Source: Planctomicrobium piriforme (GTDB lineage Bacteria; Planctomycetota; Planctomycetia; Planctomycetales; Planctomycetaceae). From it: 35,698 nt of DNA. Positions within the stretch are counted from its first letter, which is position 1; the number at the start of each line of letters is the position of its first letter. The notes beneath the pieces were generated by a model. The model saw nothing but the letters and a program-made list of their open reading frames with translations, was not told the DNA's origin and searched no databases. Below, one piece after another: positions 33,466 through 35,698 of this stretch. A program made the position numbers and the translations under genes. The stretch covers positions 1 through 35,698 of the forward strand of contig CAMATH010000087.1 of the NCBI GenBank assembly GCA_945860955.1, given 5' to 3'.

Positions 33466-33966
33466 TCACCCAGGGCGCTTCGAGAGCGCCAAGTTGCTAC
33501 GAACCGGCCCGAGAACGCCCTTGGGGGGGCGAAATTGCCCGGATGCCGTCTGTTGTGGCCCCAGCACAACGACGTCGAAACCCAGAAACTCTGCCGATAC
33601 AACAACCGTTTTCGGGCCGCCCGTCAGGAGTAACTCGTGTGATCGGGTTTGTACGGAGACCCGTGTCGGTGGCAACTCGTCGACTGGTGTTGCCGGCTGG
33701 CAGTTTGCCCCACGGCAATTCCGCGTCGGCGCCACGGGCGGCACAAAAGAGTCCGCCAGAGAACCTTCGGCTTTCGTTGAAACCGGAGCATTCGAGTCCG
33801 CGTGAGATTCTCGCTCGCCACGCGGGTTGCCGATACGGACGTAGTCACCGCAACTGGCGTTTGCCTCCCCGGGAGCGGCGAGCCAGCCACCGATCGCCAC
33901 ACAAACGAACAACGACCAGCGCCATTGGCACCGCTTCGTGACCGTTTGGGAAAGGAGTTGATGCAT
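33466..33966 (-). CDS. Small secreted protein of unknown function
   Basis: 166 residues from the ATG at 33966; the frame is open to a GTG at 34011. The N-terminus is a signal peptide (basic RCQWRW, hydrophobic SLFVCVAIGGWLA, cleavage around ANA-SCGDY). The mature protein begins SCGDYVRIGNP and has further cysteines in RNCRGANCQP, so disulfides are possible. The C-terminal ~80 residues are polar with a hydrophobic strand (VVVSAEFLGFDVVVLGP). No family is recognised beyond the SCGDYV start, which I associate with small planctomycete exported proteins. A promoter-like sequence with an A/T-rich upstream element lies at 34044-34080, which supports expression. Confidence 0.6.
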   Translation of the reverse strand: MHQLLSQTVTKRCQWRWSLFVCVAIGGWLAAPGEANASCGDYVRIGNPRGERESHADSNAPVSTKAEGSLADSFVPPVAPTRNCRGANCQPATPVDELPPTRVSVQTRSHELLLTGGPKTVVVSAEFLGFDVVVLGPQQTASGQFRPPKGVLGPVRSNLALSKRPG

Positions 33967-34043
33967 GGACAGGAACCGGGCGAGACGCAGCCGATGGTCA
34001 CCCATTCGCACACGAACGGCGCGTTCTGGAGTGACTGCGGACT

Positions 34044-34080
34044 AATGTACGCACTCAGCGTCTTGGACGCAAATAAAAAA
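34044..34080 (-). promoter_or_regulatory. Putative promoter with A/T-rich UP-like element
   Basis: On the minus strand the run TTTTTTTTATTT ends at TTGCGT (34072-34067, a partial -35), followed by a 17-bp spacer and TACATT (34049-34044, four of six -10 bases). The start would be near 34037, giving a ~70-nt leader for the gene at 33966. Confidence 0.4.
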
Positions 34081-34152
34081 AATGTTTGAAATCGCCTCCG
34101 GAGGACTTCATCCCCCCCCGCACTGGATCCCGCCCCGCACTGGCGACGCGGA

Positions 34153-34509
34153 TCACTCCTCGAAAATCGAATCGTCTGCGGGATCGTCTTCGCGAAAGCA
34201 CCGGCAATTGACGCACCGCTTCTGCGACGCGTCGTTGCTGTTGCCACACTCGCCGCACTTCCACGGCTTCGTCATCGCGTCGATATGCCGTTTCGTGAGC
34301 TTCAGCACTTTCGTGTCGAACTCACCACTACACTCGTCGCACCGCACGTACTCTCCCAGCGTCGCGACGGGGAACAATGGGATGAAATACAGCGTGAAGT
34401 AGCGCGAGACCCGGATCTGGTCGCAGTCGACTTCATCGCGACAGTTGGGACAGAAGAACGTCGTTGAGTCGACGGTCGACTCTTTACTGGTCGATCCCCA
34501 AATGATCAT
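34153..34509 (-). CDS. Zinc-ribbon protein with C-terminal RanBP2-type zinc finger
   Basis: 118 residues from the ATG at 34509. The N-terminal part is a zinc ribbon with CPNC (Cys20, Cys23) and CDEC (Cys57, Cys60), separated by the aromatic-rich RYFTLYFIPLFPVATLGEYV that is common in such ribbons. Residues 83-102 match the RanBP2-type finger exactly: Trp83-x-Cys85-x2-Cys88-x3-Asn92-x6-Cys99-x2-Cys102. That finger binds RNA or ubiquitin in eukaryotes; the bacterial role is unknown. The C-terminus is acidic (REDDPADDSIFEE). There is no signal peptide, so it is cytoplasmic. It is a single gene on the minus strand, with no obvious partner. Confidence 0.82.
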   Translation of the reverse strand: MIIWGSTSKESTVDSTTFFCPNCRDEVDCDQIRVSRYFTLYFIPLFPVATLGEYVRCDECSGEFDTKVLKLTKRHIDAMTKPWKCGECGNSNDASQKRCVNCRCFREDDPADDSIFEE

Positions 34510-34642
34510 GGCTTGCCTCGCGGACCCTGTCACGGATTTTTGAGCGGGTGGATCAGGTGAAACGCCTCGGAGGGGAATGCTACAAAACCCGTGTCGAGAG
34601 AATCAAGTGGCTTTTCGCGCCGCGAGGGACATCCGACTGCGA

Positions 34643-35320
34643 TTAACCGCCGCCACCTTCCGACGGAAGTGGCTTGGCCTGAACAACGTTGTTTTCGCCA
34701 ATCCGGCTACCGCGCTGATTGAGGTCAACACCCCGTTTCTTGCGAAGAGCTAAAACGCGATAGCCCAGCAAAACTGCCAACGTCGCCCCGAACGCGATGG
34801 GCAACCGAGTGTCCGATTTCACAAGCAGGAAGTAGTGCGTGACGGCGGCGAGTCCCGCCGGGTAGGCCAGTCGATGCAGGAGTTTCCACCGTTTGCCCCC
34901 CACTCGCTTGATCATTCCGTTCGTCGACGTGGCGGCGAGTGGGGCCATCATCAGGAGACTCGCCGCCCCGACCGCGAGGTACGGTCGCAGGCTCATTTCC
35001 GACAGCGTGCTGGAGACGCTCGCCGCGCGATCGAATCCGAAGAAAATCCCGAAATGGACGGCGGCGTACAGAAAGGCATACACCCCCAGCATCCGTCGAA
35101 AGTGCGTGATCTGGCTCCATCCACTGACGCGCGCCGCCGGCGTCACCGCCAGTGACAACACCAGACAGATCAGCGACAGCATGCCGGTCGTGCGAATCGC
35201 GAAATTGACCGGATTCGCCCCCAGATCGCCCCGCACCGCGTCGAGTCCCAGAAGCAGCCCCGGAACTGCGCAGTTCAACAGCGCGACGAACTTGGCGAAC
35301 TGCAGATTCTGATGTGTCAT
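34643..35320 (-). CDS. msrQ: Protein-methionine-sulfoxide reductase heme-binding subunit MsrQ
   Basis: 225 residues from the ATG at 35320 (GAGG upstream); a longer open frame to 35425 runs into msrP and a low-complexity linker and was rejected. About six transmembrane helices carry the ferric-reductase-like fold: MLSLICLVLSLAVTPA, RRMLGVYAFLYAAVHFGIFF and LHRLAYPAGLAAVTHYFLL. The histidines in AAVHF, LLHRL and VTHYF are the expected heme ligands. MsrQ passes electrons from the quinone pool or flavin donors to periplasmic MsrP, which repairs oxidised methionine. The C-terminal ~40 residues are polar. msrP lies directly upstream with a 49-bp gap, so the usual msrPQ operon is present. Confidence 0.93.
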   Translation of the reverse strand: MTHQNLQFAKFVALLNCAVPGLLLGLDAVRGDLGANPVNFAIRTTGMLSLICLVLSLAVTPAARVSGWSQITHFRRMLGVYAFLYAAVHFGIFFGFDRAASVSSTLSEMSLRPYLAVGAASLLMMAPLAATSTNGMIKRVGGKRWKLLHRLAYPAGLAAVTHYFLLVKSDTRLPIAFGATLAVLLGYRVLALRKKRGVDLNQRGSRIGENNVVQAKPLPSEGGGG

Positions 35321-35328
35321 CCACCCCT

Positions 35329-35369
35329 CGTCATTTGTGATTCGTTTGTCATTCGGAATTCGGAGTTCA
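35329..35369 (-). repeat. Short imperfect tandem sequence between msrP and msrQ
   Basis: The plus strand shows CATTTGTGATTCG and TTTGTCATTCGG followed by AATTCGGAGTTC, imperfect repeats of a ~12-nt unit. They occupy almost the whole gap between the two genes. The unit resembles intergenic filler I have seen translated as spurious peptides in this phylum; a database check is needed for that. Confidence 0.4.
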
Positions 35370-35698
35370 TCAGAAGTTCTTTCGCAGATCCATCTCGGCG
35401 TACAGATGGGCGACCTGCTCGCCATAGCCGTTGAACATCAGAGTCTTGCGACGCCCCGATTCGCCGATCCGCTGTTCCGTCGCCTGGCTCCAGCGCGGAT
35501 GCGCGACCTCGGGATTCACGTTCGAGTAGAACCCGTATTCCCCCGGCGCGGTAACGTTCCAGCTCGTGGGAGGTTGAGTTTCGGTCAGCGAAATTTTGAC
35601 GATCGACTTGATCCCCTTGAAGCCGTACTTCCACGGGACGACCAGCCGCAGCGGTGCGCCGTTCGGGGCGGGGAGTTCGCGACCGTACAAACCGGTCG
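35370..35698 (-). CDS. msrP: Protein-methionine-sulfoxide reductase catalytic subunit MsrP (C-terminal part)
   Basis: About 108 codons of the 3' end are inside the window; the rest lies beyond base 35698. The visible sequence reads [55 protein letters not shown] and [16 protein letters not shown]. All are characteristic of the MsrP/YedY molybdopterin oxidoreductase C-terminus. The molybdenum-binding cysteine and Tat signal would be in the missing part. The enzyme reduces methionine sulfoxide in periplasmic proteins and receives electrons from MsrQ, encoded next to it. Confidence 0.93.
   Translation of the reverse strand, partial: TGLYGRELPAPNGAPLRLVVPWKYGFKGIKSIVKISLTETQPPTSWNVTAPGEYGFYSNVNPEVAHPRWSQATEQRIGESGRRKTLMFNGYGEQVAHLYAEMDLRKNF

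Noticed and set aside
34116-34147. Direct repeat CCCCGCACTGG twice in 16-nt spacing
   Set aside because: Only two short units in a C-rich stretch after a gene; no further copies or structure.

Overview
The window looks like a chromosomal segment from a member of the Planctomycetota. The GC content is high, genes are widely spaced, and many starts lack a clear Shine-Dalgarno sequence. Several families are typical of that phylum: a Tat-exported DUF1501 protein, a Uma2-type nuclease-fold protein, a Ser/Thr kinase with a C-terminal repeat region outside the membrane, beta-propeller proteins, and proteins with paired AhpD-like domains. No genus can be named from sequence alone. The window holds 25 protein genes (one cut at each end) and no recognisable rRNA or tRNA.

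Layout. 1-8417 is plus-strand: the 3' part of an SGNH-hydrolase/SMP-30 fusion, a secreted protein with Ig-like repeats, a sugar-isomerase-like TIM barrel, a membrane-anchored TPR protein, a PAP2-family lipoprotein and cinA. 8418-9132 is gene-free and holds two inverted copies of a GC-rich hairpin repeat around a hairpin-rich core. 9133-11343 carries a small membrane protein, a YaiI/UPF0178 protein and an exported beta-propeller protein. A Ser/Thr kinase (minus) lies convergent to it. 13392-23047 is plus-strand: a polytopic GT-C-like membrane protein, a Uma2 protein, a large AddA-like helicase-nuclease and a 1111-residue hybrid histidine kinase.

23156-24240 is a transposon-like island: a RAYT (REP-associated tyrosine transposase) gene with four two-hairpin REP units before it and two after it, in alternating orientation. 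The last unit forms the 3' end of a universal stress protein gene. That gene lies 24 bp after csrA, which has a good promoter and a leader with five GGA motifs. 25423-35698 holds a 2-hydroxyacid dehydrogenase and then only minus-strand genes: DUF1501, cupin, two double-AhpD proteins, an EF-hand/deiodinase-like protein, a small secreted protein, a zinc-finger protein, and msrQ with the end of msrP.

Functional themes. The right third is rich in redox functions (AhpD-like, thioredoxin-fold deiodinase-like, MsrPQ). Signalling is represented by the Ser/Thr kinase, the hybrid histidine kinase and the CsrA-Usp pair. Three unrelated repeat families (RAYT-linked REPs, the GGGGCTGTCG element at 3193 and 31568, and the GGGGGAC hairpin repeat at 8438/8737) account for much of the non-coding DNA.

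The points most worth a second look are the EF-hand/deiodinase fusion, the REP-derived tail of the Usp protein, the csrA leader, the two AhpD pairs with opposite halves degenerate, and the two undescribed repeat families.
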